From assembly GCF_004361855.1 (NCBI RefSeq), contig NZ_SNWQ01000001.1, forward strand, positions 558,001 through 622,000: a stretch of DNA of 64,000 nucleotides. Direction: 5' to 3'. The notes under the pieces are model-generated. The model did no database searches. It saw nothing but the letters and a program-made list of their open reading frames with translations, and was not told where the DNA came from. The stretch is from Kribbella caucasensis (lineage in GTDB: Bacteria > Actinomycetota > Actinomycetes > Propionibacteriales > Kribbellaceae). Of the stretch, positions 50,266 to 58,836 are shown piece after piece (position 1 is the first letter of the stretch; each line of letters opens with the position of its first letter). The translations under genes were made by a program, and so were the position numbers.

Positions 50266-51660
50266 ATGGACACCTCGCTGGACCGCCGGCTTTTCGACTC
50301 GCTCGAACCAGATGCCGAGGGCAACGTCTACGCCTGGAAGCTGCTCTCCGCCCTCGGCCAGAACGGGATCATGCCCGACGACCCGCGGGTCGTCTCCGGG
50401 TTGGGTGTGCTTCGCCTCGACGAACAGCCGAGGACGCTCGCCTTCGATCAGTTCACCGCGATCGCGCACGCCGGGGACGGCGTGGTGCTGCGCTCCATGG
50501 AGGGATCGCTCGCGGTCCGGGACCTCTCGGCGCTGAAGACCGACCTGACGCGGATGCTCGAGCAGGTCCGCGAGAACAGGGATGGCGAGGTGGCCAGCTA
50601 TATCCCCAAGCTGGCCGAGGCCGATCCGGAGCACCTCGCGCTCGCGGTCTGCACCGTCGACGGGCAGCAGTTCTCGATCGGCGATGACGGCGTCCGGTTC
50701 TGCGCTCAGTCGGTGACAAAGCCGTTCATGTATGCGGCTGCTTTGGAGGAACACGGCGCGCTATATGTGCACAGCCGGATCGGGCAGGAGCAGAACGGTG
50801 GCGAGTTCAACATGCTGGCGCTCGACAGCGAAGGCAGGCCGCACAACCCGATGATCAACTCGGGTGCGATGGGTTCGGCCGCGATGATCAGGCCCGATCT
50901 CCCGCTCGCCGACCGGTACGACCACATGCACAAGATCTGGGCCCGGATGGGGGCCCGGCCGACGTTCGACAACGCGACCTACCTGTCCGAGAAGGCGGAC
51001 GGGGATCGCAACTACGCGCTCATCAGCGAGATGCGCAAGCAGGGCGCGATCCCGCGGGAGATCGACCCCCGGGAGGTCGCGGAGTTCTACTTCCAGAACT
51101 GCTCGATCGAGGTGGATTCGCCGGGGCTCGCAGCCGCCGCCGCCACGCTGGCCAACGGCGGGCGCAGCCCGTTCGGCAGCGATCAGGTGTTCGGGCCGGA
51201 CGCCGTCCGCAACGTGTTGTCGCAGATGTCGACCAGCGGGATGTACGACTACTCCGGCGAGTTCTTCCGCGAGATCGGCCGACCGGGGAAGAGCGGAGTC
51301 TCGGGTGCGGTGATCCTGGTGGTGCCGGAGGTGATGGCGGTCTGCGTGTACTCGCCGAAGCTGGACGAGCGGGGCAACTCGGTCCGCGGGATCGAGTTCT
51401 GCAAACGGCTTGCCGCGGAGTACAAGGTGCACGTGTTCGACACCGACGGCTCGAAGCGGGATCTGCGCGGCACCGCCCGCGAGCTGGCCGCGCCGGCGCG
51501 GGACACCAGCGCGGACGACATGGCCCGTCGGGCATTCGGCGGGGTTCCCGGTCCGGTGGCTACCCGGCTGGCGGACGCCGTCGCGAAGACGCCTTGGCCG
51601 GGCCGGGCCCAGACACCCGCTCCGGCAAAGCAGTCCGGCCAGCAGACGCCACAACGCTGA
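50266..51660 (+). CDS. glsA: glutaminase with N-terminal helical domain
   Basis: The 464-residue enzyme converts glutamine to glutamate and ammonia. The serine-lysine catalytic pair lies in CAQSVTKPF (about residue 148), with further sites PHNPMINSGAM, FDNATYLSE, GMYDYSGEF and KSGVSGAVILVVP. Ordinary bacterial glutaminases have about 310 residues; this one has an extra 100 at the start (LFDSLEPDAEGNVYAWKLLSALGQNGIMPDDPRV) like the N-terminal domain of animal GLS. The last 60 residues are low-complexity. Confidence 0.93.
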   Translation: MDTSLDRRLFDSLEPDAEGNVYAWKLLSALGQNGIMPDDPRVVSGLGVLRLDEQPRTLAFDQFTAIAHAGDGVVLRSMEGSLAVRDLSALKTDLTRMLEQVRENRDGEVASYIPKLAEADPEHLALAVCTVDGQQFSIGDDGVRFCAQSVTKPFMYAAALEEHGALYVHSRIGQEQNGGEFNMLALDSEGRPHNPMINSGAMGSAAMIRPDLPLADRYDHMHKIWARMGARPTFDNATYLSEKADGDRNYALISEMRKQGAIPREIDPREVAEFYFQNCSIEVDSPGLAAAAATLANGGRSPFGSDQVFGPDAVRNVLSQMSTSGMYDYSGEFFREIGRPGKSGVSGAVILVVPEVMAVCVYSPKLDERGNSVRGIEFCKRLAAEYKVHVFDTDGSKRDLRGTARELAAPARDTSADDMARRAFGGVPGPVATRLADAVAKTPWPGRAQTPAPAKQSGQQTPQR

Positions 51661-51921
51661 CCCACACGGCGACGGATCGGCAGACGCCTCCGCTCTGACC
51701 CATGCGTCGGCGCGCCGGGACGGAGTACCCGGGAGGTCGCTGGTCTACGCGATAGCTTGCGAACAGAGTGCGACGAGGTCTTGACCTGGTGTGACACCAG
51801 CGGGCACGATGCGCCGTGGACGCGGGCTGACAACCTTGTCATCGGGGCCGCGTGACCATCTGGTGTGCGGGGGGCCGTGGATCCGGTCAACCGGGCACTG
51901 TCCTGCCGACTAGGAGCGTAG
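51661..51921. promoter_or_regulatory. GH92 upstream region with one dyad
   Basis: CTGGTG and CACCAG (51786-51791 and 51795-51800) form a 6-bp dyad around TGA, starting at the last bases of TTGACCTGG. It could be an operator for sugar-responsive control of the secreted mannosidase. The rest holds no gene. Confidence 0.4.
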
Positions 51922-54900
51922 ATGAAACTCCGCCGCCCACTGGGGCTCGTCACGTCTCTCGGACTTGTTGTGACAATGACTGCCATGACGTCAGCGAGTG
52001 CCTCCGTCCCCACCGACTCCCAGACCCGATCAGCGCAGCCGGTCGTGAGTGGGAGCACCTTCTTCACCTCCTTCGAGCCGGGCCAGCCGCAGCCCGGGTA
52101 CACCGACACGATCGAGACCGGCCCGGACGGCAAGCCTCGCGCCGACGGCGTCCGCGGCCCGACGCCGACCGGTATCGGTGGCAGCGAGATGGACAAGGTC
52201 AGCAAGGTCATCGCCAACGGCGAGAACAGCGGCGCCGGCGAGATCGCGACCAACGCCGCCGACGGGGACAAGTTCACCAAGTGGCTGGTGTTCGCCTCGA
52301 CCGGCTGGCTGGTCTACGAGACCACGCAACCGGTGACGATCCGGAAGTACGCGCTGACCTCGGCCAATGACGCGGACGGCCGGGATCCGCGGAACTGGAC
52401 GATCCAGGGCTCGAACGACGGGACCACCTGGACCACGCTGGACACACGAACCGGTGAGGACTTCGAGAACCGGTTCCAGACCAAGGAGTACTCGTTCAGC
52501 AACGACACGGCGTACAAGTTCTTCAAGCTGGACATCACCCAGAACCACGGAGACGGCATCGTCCAGCTGGCCGACTGGTACATCTCGAACGGCGCACCGC
52601 TGCCGCCTCCTGGTGAGACGGCCGAATCGCGGCTGGACTCCGGTCCGACCAGCGCCTACAACGCCCGCGCCCGGGTCGGGTTCACCGGCGTGAAGTCGTT
52701 CCGGTACGCCGGCCACCAGACCACCGAGGGCCGCGGCTACACCTGGAACAAGATCGCCGACGTGGACCTGACGATCGGCAAGGACACCCGGCTGTCGTAC
52801 AAGATCTTCCCCGAGCATGTCGAGGGCGACCTGACCTACCCGAGCACGTACGCCGCGGTCGATCTCGCCTTCTCCGACGGGACGTACCTGAGTAACTTGA
52901 AGGCGAAGGACCACCACGGGTTCGGGCTCAGCCCGCGCGGTCAGGGTGAAGCGAAGGGCCTGTCGACGAACCAGTGGAACAACATCGAGGCCGATCTCGG
53001 CAAGGTCGCCGCGGGCAAGACGGCTCTGCGGATCCTGGTCGGCTACGACAAGCCGTCCGGGCCGGCCGACTTCCGCGGCTGGATCGACGACCTGCGGATC
53101 ACGAAGGCCGCCGACCCCGACGAGACCGCCCGGAAGACGGCGGCCAAGCACCCGTCCGACCTGGTGCCGACGACCCGCGGTACGAACGCGACCGGCGGGT
53201 TCTCCCGCGGCAACAACATCCCGGCGACCGCGGTCCCGCACGGCTTCAACTTCTGGACGCCGGTGACGAACGCCGGGTCCACGTCCTGGCTGTACGACTA
53301 TGCCAAGGGCAACAACGAGCAGAACAAGCCGACCATCCAGGCGCTGTCGATCAGCCATGAGCCGAGCCCGTGGATGGGTGACCGGCAGACGTTCCAGGTG
53401 ATGCCGTCGACGGCCACAACGCCGACCGCCGACCGCAAGGCCCGGGCCTGGGCGTTCAGCCACGACAACGAGATCGCCCGGCCGTACTACTACGGCGTCA
53501 CCTTCGACAACGGCAACGCGGTCGAGCTCGCCCCGACGGATCACGCGGCGATGCTGCGGTTCTCCTTCCCGGCCGGCCAGGCGTCGCTCGTGTTCGACAA
53601 CGCCAACAACAACGGCGGCCTGACGCTCGACCCGGCGACCGGTGTGGTGACCGGGTACAGCGATGTGAAGAGCGGCCTGTCCACCGGCGCCGGGCGGCTG
53701 TTCGTGTACGGCGTGGTCGACCAGAAAGTGGTTGCCTCGGGCAAGCTGGCGAACGGTGGCGGTGCGAACGTAGGCGGCTACTTCATGTTCGACGCAGAGG
53801 TGAAGCAGGTCCAGTTGCGGATCGCGACCTCGCTGATCGGCACCGAGCAGGCGAAGAAGAACCTGGAACTGGAGCTCGGTGCGGACAGCCAGTTCGACAA
53901 GGTGAAGTCGGCCGCGCAGAAACTGTGGGACGACAAGCTCCGCACCATCGAGGTCGAGGGTGCGACCGCGGACCAGCTGACCACGCTCTACTCGAACCTG
54001 TACCGGCTGTTCCTCTACCCGAACAACGGCTCCGAGAACACCGGCACCGAGAAGGACCCGGTGATCCGCTACGCGTCGCCGGTGTCGCCCAAGGTCGGCA
54101 CAGACACCCCGACCACGACCGGCTCGAAGATCGTGGCCGGTCAGACGTACGTGAACAACGGGTTCTGGGACACCTACCGGACCGTGTGGCCGGCGTACTC
54201 GCTGTTCTCGCAGGACACCGCGGACGACCTGGTGAACGGATTCGTCCAGCAGTACAAGGACGGCGGCTGGATCTCCCGGTGGTCCTCCCCGGGCTACGCG
54301 AACCTGATGGTCGGCACCAGTTCCGACGTGGCGTTCGCGGATGCCTACTTGAAGGGGATCAAGGGCATCGACGTCCAGGCAACGTACGACGCGGCCCTGA
54401 AGAACGCGGCTGTCCGGCCTCCGTCGGAGAACGTCGGCCGCAAGGGGCTGGACCAGTCGGGGTTCAACGGCTACACGGCGAACACCACCGGCGAGGGCTT
54501 CAGCTGGTCGATGGACGGTTACATCAACGACTACGGCATCGCGAACATGTCGAAGGCGCTGTACGACGCCGCGAAGAAGAGCGACCCGCGCAAGCAGGAG
54601 TACCTGGACAACTACAACTACTACCTGAACCGGGCGCGGAACTACGTCACGCTGTTCGACCCGGCGCTCGGGTTCTTCCAGGGCAAGGACGCGGACGGCG
54701 TCTGGGGCAATTCTCCGAGCACCTTCGACCCGCGCGACTGGGGTCACGACTACACCGAGACGAACGCGTGGAACATGGCGTTCTCGGTGCCGCAGGACGG
54801 GGCCGGACTGGCCGCCTTGTACGGCGGCCGGGACGGGCTGGCGAAGAAGCTGGACGAGTTCTTCAGTACGCCGGAGGACGCGACCCACGTCGGCGGGTAC

Positions 54901-55947
54901 GGCGGCACGATCCACGAGATGCTCGAGGCACGTGACGTCCGGATGGGCCAGTACGGGCACAGCAACCAGCCGTCGCACCACATCGCGTACATGTACAACT
55001 TCGCCGGGCAGCCGTCGAAGACGCAGTCGGCGGTGCGTGAGGTGCTCAGCCGGTTGTACCTCGGGTCGGAGATCGGCCAGGGGTACCCGGGTGACGAGGA
55101 CAACGGCGAGATGTCCGCGTGGTGGCTGTTCAGCGCGCTCGGGTTCTACCCGCTGCAGGTGGGCTCGCCGACGTACGCGATCGGCTCGCCGCTGTTCACC
55201 AAGGCGACGGTGAACCTGCCGGGCGGCAAGAAGCTGGTGGTCAGCGCGCCGAAGAACAGCGCGAAGAACGTCTACGTCAAGGGTGTGAAGGTGAACGGCA
55301 AGAAGTGGTCGTCGACCGCGTTGCCGCACGACCTGATCGCCAAGGGCGGCAAGATCGAGTTCGAGATGACCGACAAGCCTTCGCAGTGGGGCAGCGGCCG
55401 GAACGACGCGCCGCCGTCGATCACCACGCCGGGCGAGGACCCGAAGACCTGGCGCGACTCGACCGAGGACGAGGGCGCGGTCACCGCGGCCGGTGGGGTG
55501 GACGTGTCCGCCCTGGTCGACAACGACTCGAAGCAACAGGTCACCCTGACCGGGACCACCCCGACGGTGACGGTGCAACTGCAGCAGGGCCGGCCGGTCA
55601 CGATGTACACGTTGACCAGCGGAAACACCGGTACGGCGCCGTCGGCGTGGACCCTGGAGGGTTCGAACGACGGGACCACGTGGACGACGGTGGACAAGCG
55701 AACCGGTCAGACCTGGGCCTTCCCGGCGTACACCAGGTCCTTCAGTGTCGCGGCGCCCAAGGCGTACACGCAGTACCGGTTGGTGATGACTCCGGCGGCG
55801 GGTGCTGACGGGGTGACGCTGTCCGAGCTCGAACTGCTCGGGACGTTGAAGGGGATCGAGCCCGGTACGCACCCGAGCGACCAGCGGGTGGCGGACACCA
55901 AGCCGAGCCCGACGCCGTCGCAGTCGATCGAGCGCAACTACGGGTAG
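51922..55947 (+). CDS. secreted GH92 alpha-mannosidase with two F5/8-type domains
   Basis: The 1341-residue exoenzyme has a signal peptide (LGLVTSLGLVVTMTAMTSASAS). A first F5/8-type C domain lies at about residues 85-225 (SNDGTTWTTLDTRTGEDF), then a GH92 N-terminal sandwich and the (alpha/alpha)6 catalytic domain from about residue 680. GH92 marks: NNGFWDTYRTVWPAYSLF, GWISRWSSPGYANLMVGT, EGFSWSMDGYINDYG and QGYPGDEDNGEMSAWWLF (about residue 1057). A second F5/8-like domain repeats the motif SNDGTTWTTVDKRTGQ near the end. GH92 enzymes need calcium and remove alpha-mannose from glycans. Confidence 0.94.
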   Translation: MKLRRPLGLVTSLGLVVTMTAMTSASASVPTDSQTRSAQPVVSGSTFFTSFEPGQPQPGYTDTIETGPDGKPRADGVRGPTPTGIGGSEMDKVSKVIANGENSGAGEIATNAADGDKFTKWLVFASTGWLVYETTQPVTIRKYALTSANDADGRDPRNWTIQGSNDGTTWTTLDTRTGEDFENRFQTKEYSFSNDTAYKFFKLDITQNHGDGIVQLADWYISNGAPLPPPGETAESRLDSGPTSAYNARARVGFTGVKSFRYAGHQTTEGRGYTWNKIADVDLTIGKDTRLSYKIFPEHVEGDLTYPSTYAAVDLAFSDGTYLSNLKAKDHHGFGLSPRGQGEAKGLSTNQWNNIEADLGKVAAGKTALRILVGYDKPSGPADFRGWIDDLRITKAADPDETARKTAAKHPSDLVPTTRGTNATGGFSRGNNIPATAVPHGFNFWTPVTNAGSTSWLYDYAKGNNEQNKPTIQALSISHEPSPWMGDRQTFQVMPSTATTPTADRKARAWAFSHDNEIARPYYYGVTFDNGNAVELAPTDHAAMLRFSFPAGQASLVFDNANNNGGLTLDPATGVVTGYSDVKSGLSTGAGRLFVYGVVDQKVVASGKLANGGGANVGGYFMFDAEVKQVQLRIATSLIGTEQAKKNLELELGADSQFDKVKSAAQKLWDDKLRTIEVEGATADQLTTLYSNLYRLFLYPNNGSENTGTEKDPVIRYASPVSPKVGTDTPTTTGSKIVAGQTYVNNGFWDTYRTVWPAYSLFSQDTADDLVNGFVQQYKDGGWISRWSSPGYANLMVGTSSDVAFADAYLKGIKGIDVQATYDAALKNAAVRPPSENVGRKGLDQSGFNGYTANTTGEGFSWSMDGYINDYGIANMSKALYDAAKKSDPRKQEYLDNYNYYLNRARNYVTLFDPALGFFQGKDADGVWGNSPSTFDPRDWGHDYTETNAWNMAFSVPQDGAGLAALYGGRDGLAKKLDEFFSTPEDATHVGGYGGTIHEMLEARDVRMGQYGHSNQPSHHIAYMYNFAGQPSKTQSAVREVLSRLYLGSEIGQGYPGDEDNGEMSAWWLFSALGFYPLQVGSPTYAIGSPLFTKATVNLPGGKKLVVSAPKNSAKNVYVKGVKVNGKKWSSTALPHDLIAKGGKIEFEMTDKPSQWGSGRNDAPPSITTPGEDPKTWRDSTEDEGAVTAAGGVDVSALVDNDSKQQVTLTGTTPTVTVQLQQGRPVTMYTLTSGNTGTAPSAWTLEGSNDGTTWTTVDKRTGQTWAFPAYTRSFSVAAPKAYTQYRLVMTPAAGADGVTLSELELLGTLKGIEPGTHPSDQRVADTKPSPTPSQSIERNYG

Positions 55948-55954
55948 GCACAGA

Positions 55955-56034
55955 AGAGCCGCGGCGACCGTGGTGGGTCGCCGCGGCTCTGACGGAGATT
56001 TCCGGCGGAACCTGCCCCTGAGAGGTTCCGCCGG
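55955..56034 (+). terminator. two tandem strong hairpins after GH92
   Basis: A perfect 15-bp stem (AGAGCCGCGGCGACC, 55955-55969, with 55976-55990) has a 6-base loop. A perfect 12-bp stem follows (56002-56013 with 56023-56034). They form a double terminator for the long mannosidase message. Confidence 0.85.
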
Positions 56035-56222
56035 ATGCCTTACCAGTACCAACGCTCATGCGCCGGTGCATGTCGTCGGCAGGTTCAAGGGATGGGGTGG
56101 CGTCCCCGCCCGGACTGCCACCCCATCCACTCGTACTGACGAAGGAGGTCCGGGTTAGGTTGCCTCCAGCGCCGACTGTCCACATCCCGAGACGTCAGCC
56201 CTGAGAAGTCAGCCCTGAGAGA

Positions 56223-56894
56223 TCAGCGGAGCCATTCGCAGAAACCGCATTCGGCGGATGCGGCTGCCAGCGGCCAGGCTGACCGGGGCCGGAGAGTCTG
56301 CGCGACCTGGAGCGCCCTGGCGTCACTGGCCCGCTGCTGGGGCTCTCCGCCGTATGTCGGGCCGGCGACATGGGCCCAGTGCTGGTCCGCGTGGACGAAG
56401 TAGTGCGTCTTGCCCTCCTGGTCCCGCGCCTGCCACACCTCGGACCCGAGCGCCGTGCAGCCGGTCAACGCGCTCTCGGTCACGTCCGCGAACCCCGTGC
56501 ACGGCTCGGTGTCGAGGCGGCGCACTGTCACATTGACGTTGGCGATCCAATCACCGTTCTGCGTGGGCGGCTCGAGTACGGCGTACTCGATGCCCGTGCT
56601 CGAATAGTCGACGCTGTACGGCCAGGTGCCGTCCAGGTCGGTCTGCAACGGCTCCCGGATCACCGCCTCGATCCCCTGCTGCTCACCGTGGACTTGGTTG
56701 AGCTCCCACCCCAACGGAACCGCTGACACGACGACTACAGCCACCGCGGCCGCGACGCCCCACTTCCGCGTACTGCGTGCTGTGGCGGGCGTCGCCGGTG
56801 ACAGCGCGGGCCCAAGGCCTGTCGGTGGCACCGGCGCGTGGCTGGTTTGTGGTGCGGGCTGGCGGTTGGTGAGCAGTGCGGCCGTGACCAGCAC
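56223..56894 (-). CDS. membrane-anchored protein of unknown function, start uncertain
   Basis: The 223-residue protein has one central helix (WGVAAAVAVVVVSAVPLGWEL, about residues 45-66) and an external part with GDWIANVNVTVRRL and HYFVHADQHWAHVAG. GTG at 56894 is used, but the frame stays open for about 90 bases upstream with no start, encoding plausible protein (HPALQFGPFAVLVTAALL), so an N-terminal portion may be lost. No family is recognised. Confidence 0.55.
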   Translation of the reverse strand: MLVTAALLTNRQPAPQTSHAPVPPTGLGPALSPATPATARSTRKWGVAAAVAVVVVSAVPLGWELNQVHGEQQGIEAVIREPLQTDLDGTWPYSVDYSSTGIEYAVLEPPTQNGDWIANVNVTVRRLDTEPCTGFADVTESALTGCTALGSEVWQARDQEGKTHYFVHADQHWAHVAGPTYGGEPQQRASDARALQVAQTLRPRSAWPLAAASAECGFCEWLR

Positions 56895-57619
56895 GGCGAA
56901 GGGCCCGAACTGCAGCGCCGGATGGAGGCGAACATCCCGCTGCCGGTGAGCGATTCGCCTGCGTCGAGTATTCGATCGTGCTCAGCCAGGCCCTGAACGC
57001 AGTACGGATCCCGTCCCGGCGGCTCGATCTGCGGCAGGCCCACCACCACGTCGGCGTAGGCCGCGGACATGTCGTCAGCGAGGCGTGGATCGACGACCTC
57101 GATCGCTGGGTCGTCCTGGACGGACAGAACGGCTCCTACTGGATCGATGCCGACGGCAACCCTCTGGGCATCAGCGAACTCCAGGACCTCGACACCACTC
57201 CCTCCTTCGTCCCGGTCGGCTCGGTCGAACCTCTCACCGAGCAGCTGGCCGCCGCCTGGTTCACCTACTTCGCGTCCGTCTCGACCACCGGCGCCACCTT
57301 GGCATCACCACCCTTCGCCCCGATCTTCCAGGAAATGCGAGTGATCCGTACGCCCCGACTGGCGCACGACCGATCGTTCATCTACCCGCGGCTCTCCGAC
57401 GTCTCCACCGCTTTGGCGGGCACGGTCGACCGTCCGACCGTCCGGTTCGATCACTCCCACCCGTACGGCACCGGCATCCAGCTCCACCTCGACACCGGAT
57501 CCCTCGACATCGACGAGTGGCCCCTTGAACTCACTCCGGGCGAGCACGAACTCGCCGTCACCATCCGCACGCCGTACGGCGAAACCGCACCGCGCCGCTT
57601 CGCCTACCTGGTTCGCTAG
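56888..57619 (+). pseudogene. truncated transglutaminase-like gene
   Basis: The frame 56888-57619 encodes RFACVEYSIVLSQALNAVRIPSRRLDL, which holds the catalytic cysteine of bacterial transglutaminase-like enzymes. HHHVGVGRGHVVSEAWIDDLDRWVVLDGQNG then carries the histidine and aspartate, and a C-terminal domain follows. There is no ATG or GTG upstream of the cysteine in this frame, and the usual N-terminal 100-200 residues are missing. The only good start, GTG at 56978, begins after the cysteine. It is a remnant, or a fusion with a lost partner. Confidence 0.6.
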
Positions 57620-57634
57620 CAGCCCACAGCTAGG

Positions 57635-58825
57635 TCAGCCGGCCCAGCGCCCCGTGAAGAAGGCGCAGGCCCAGATCACAGCGAGGGGTACGGCCAGCGC
57701 GAGGTAGAGCCGGCCGAGCCAGGGTTTTCGATGGGCCAGCACGGCCAGACCGATCCAGAGTGGCCACCAGAGCAGGGTCGCCCGGGTCAGGGAGTAGATC
57801 CAGTACGACGTGACGAAGGCGGCGATCGTCGCGCCGACCCAGGCTGCCTCGCCCCACGACCTTCGCCAGAACAGCCAGGCGAGCAGGAGCAGCCCGACGA
57901 TCAGGGCGACCAGCTCGGCCCGGAACATCCAGGTCCAGTCGGCCCGGTCGGCCGGGAAATGGCCCTTCGACGCGGCCTCGAAGGTGTGCACCAACGAGGT
58001 CCACGGCCAGGTGAACTCGCGCGCCCAGCCCTTCTCCTGCGCATCCTGCCAGGCGAACCAGGACCCGTGGATCTGCTTCAGGTACGCCATGAACCCGAGC
58101 ACCGGCACCGCGGGCAGCGCCAGCCACGGCAGCGACAACCAGTCCCGCTTCTTCGAGGTGACGAACTCGACCACCAGCGCGAACGCGAGGAAGATCCCGG
58201 ACACCCGGACGGTCGCCGCACAGGCCACCAGGATCGCCGCCCGCGCCCACCGCCCCTGCCGCGCCGCGAGCCAGGCCGGAAAGGCGAACGCGCAGAACAG
58301 CGCCTCCGTGTACGCCGCGGCCAGGAACACCCCGACCGGCGCGATGAACCACATCAGGGAGGCCGTCGGCCCGATGTTCCGCAGCTCCGGGAACTCGTAC
58401 TGCGCGAGCCGGGCGAGCGAGATCCCGGCGAAGGCGCTCGCGATCGCCGAGACCAGCACACCGCCGCCGACGTACCCGATCCCGAGCCAGCTGGCGACGT
58501 GCATCAGCACCGGCAGGCCGGGAAAGAACGCGGCCAGCGGCGCACCGGACGGCTCGCCGTTGTTGTAGCCGAATTCCGCGATCGCCTTGAAATGCCAGAC
58601 GTCCCACTGCCACCAGGCCCGCCATACGTCCGGGTAGCTGTCGCCACGGTTGAACAGCAGCGGTGCCGACAGCGCGATCAGGAAGATCCCGATCCGGGTG
58701 ACCAACCACCAGCCGAGCGCCTCCCGCGCGGTCAGGTCCGGCAGCCACCGCCGTACCCCGACCGCCGCGCTGTCCCGAGCCCGCCTTGCCCGCCTGGACC
58801 GTTCCCCCGTCACCCGCTCGAACAC
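57635..58825 (-). CDS. GT-C mannosyltransferase, PIG-V-like
   Basis: The 396-residue polytopic membrane enzyme has eight or more helices. The WDxxH loop (QWDVWHFKAIAEFGYNNG, about residue 73) is of the kind in PIG-V and related GT-C enzymes, which use polyprenyl-phosphate mannose. FPGLPVLMHVASWLG and the late LTRATLLWWPLWIGL support the family. It may mannosylate a lipid or surface protein. It ends 16 bases from the truncated transglutaminase and starts close after the PBP gene, so the two may be cotranscribed. Confidence 0.82.
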   Translation of the reverse strand: MFERVTGERSRRARRARDSAAVGVRRWLPDLTAREALGWWLVTRIGIFLIALSAPLLFNRGDSYPDVWRAWWQWDVWHFKAIAEFGYNNGEPSGAPLAAFFPGLPVLMHVASWLGIGYVGGGVLVSAIASAFAGISLARLAQYEFPELRNIGPTASLMWFIAPVGVFLAAAYTEALFCAFAFPAWLAARQGRWARAAILVACAATVRVSGIFLAFALVVEFVTSKKRDWLSLPWLALPAVPVLGFMAYLKQIHGSWFAWQDAQEKGWAREFTWPWTSLVHTFEAASKGHFPADRADWTWMFRAELVALIVGLLLLAWLFWRRSWGEAAWVGATIAAFVTSYWIYSLTRATLLWWPLWIGLAVLAHRKPWLGRLYLALAVPLAVIWACAFFTGRWAG

Positions 58826-58836
58826 CGAAGGGTCCG

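Noticed and set aside
52030-56052. 1340-residue open frame on the minus strand
   Set aside because: It is the complement of the GH92 gene, whose protein is fully recognisable. The frame is open only because third positions are G or C.
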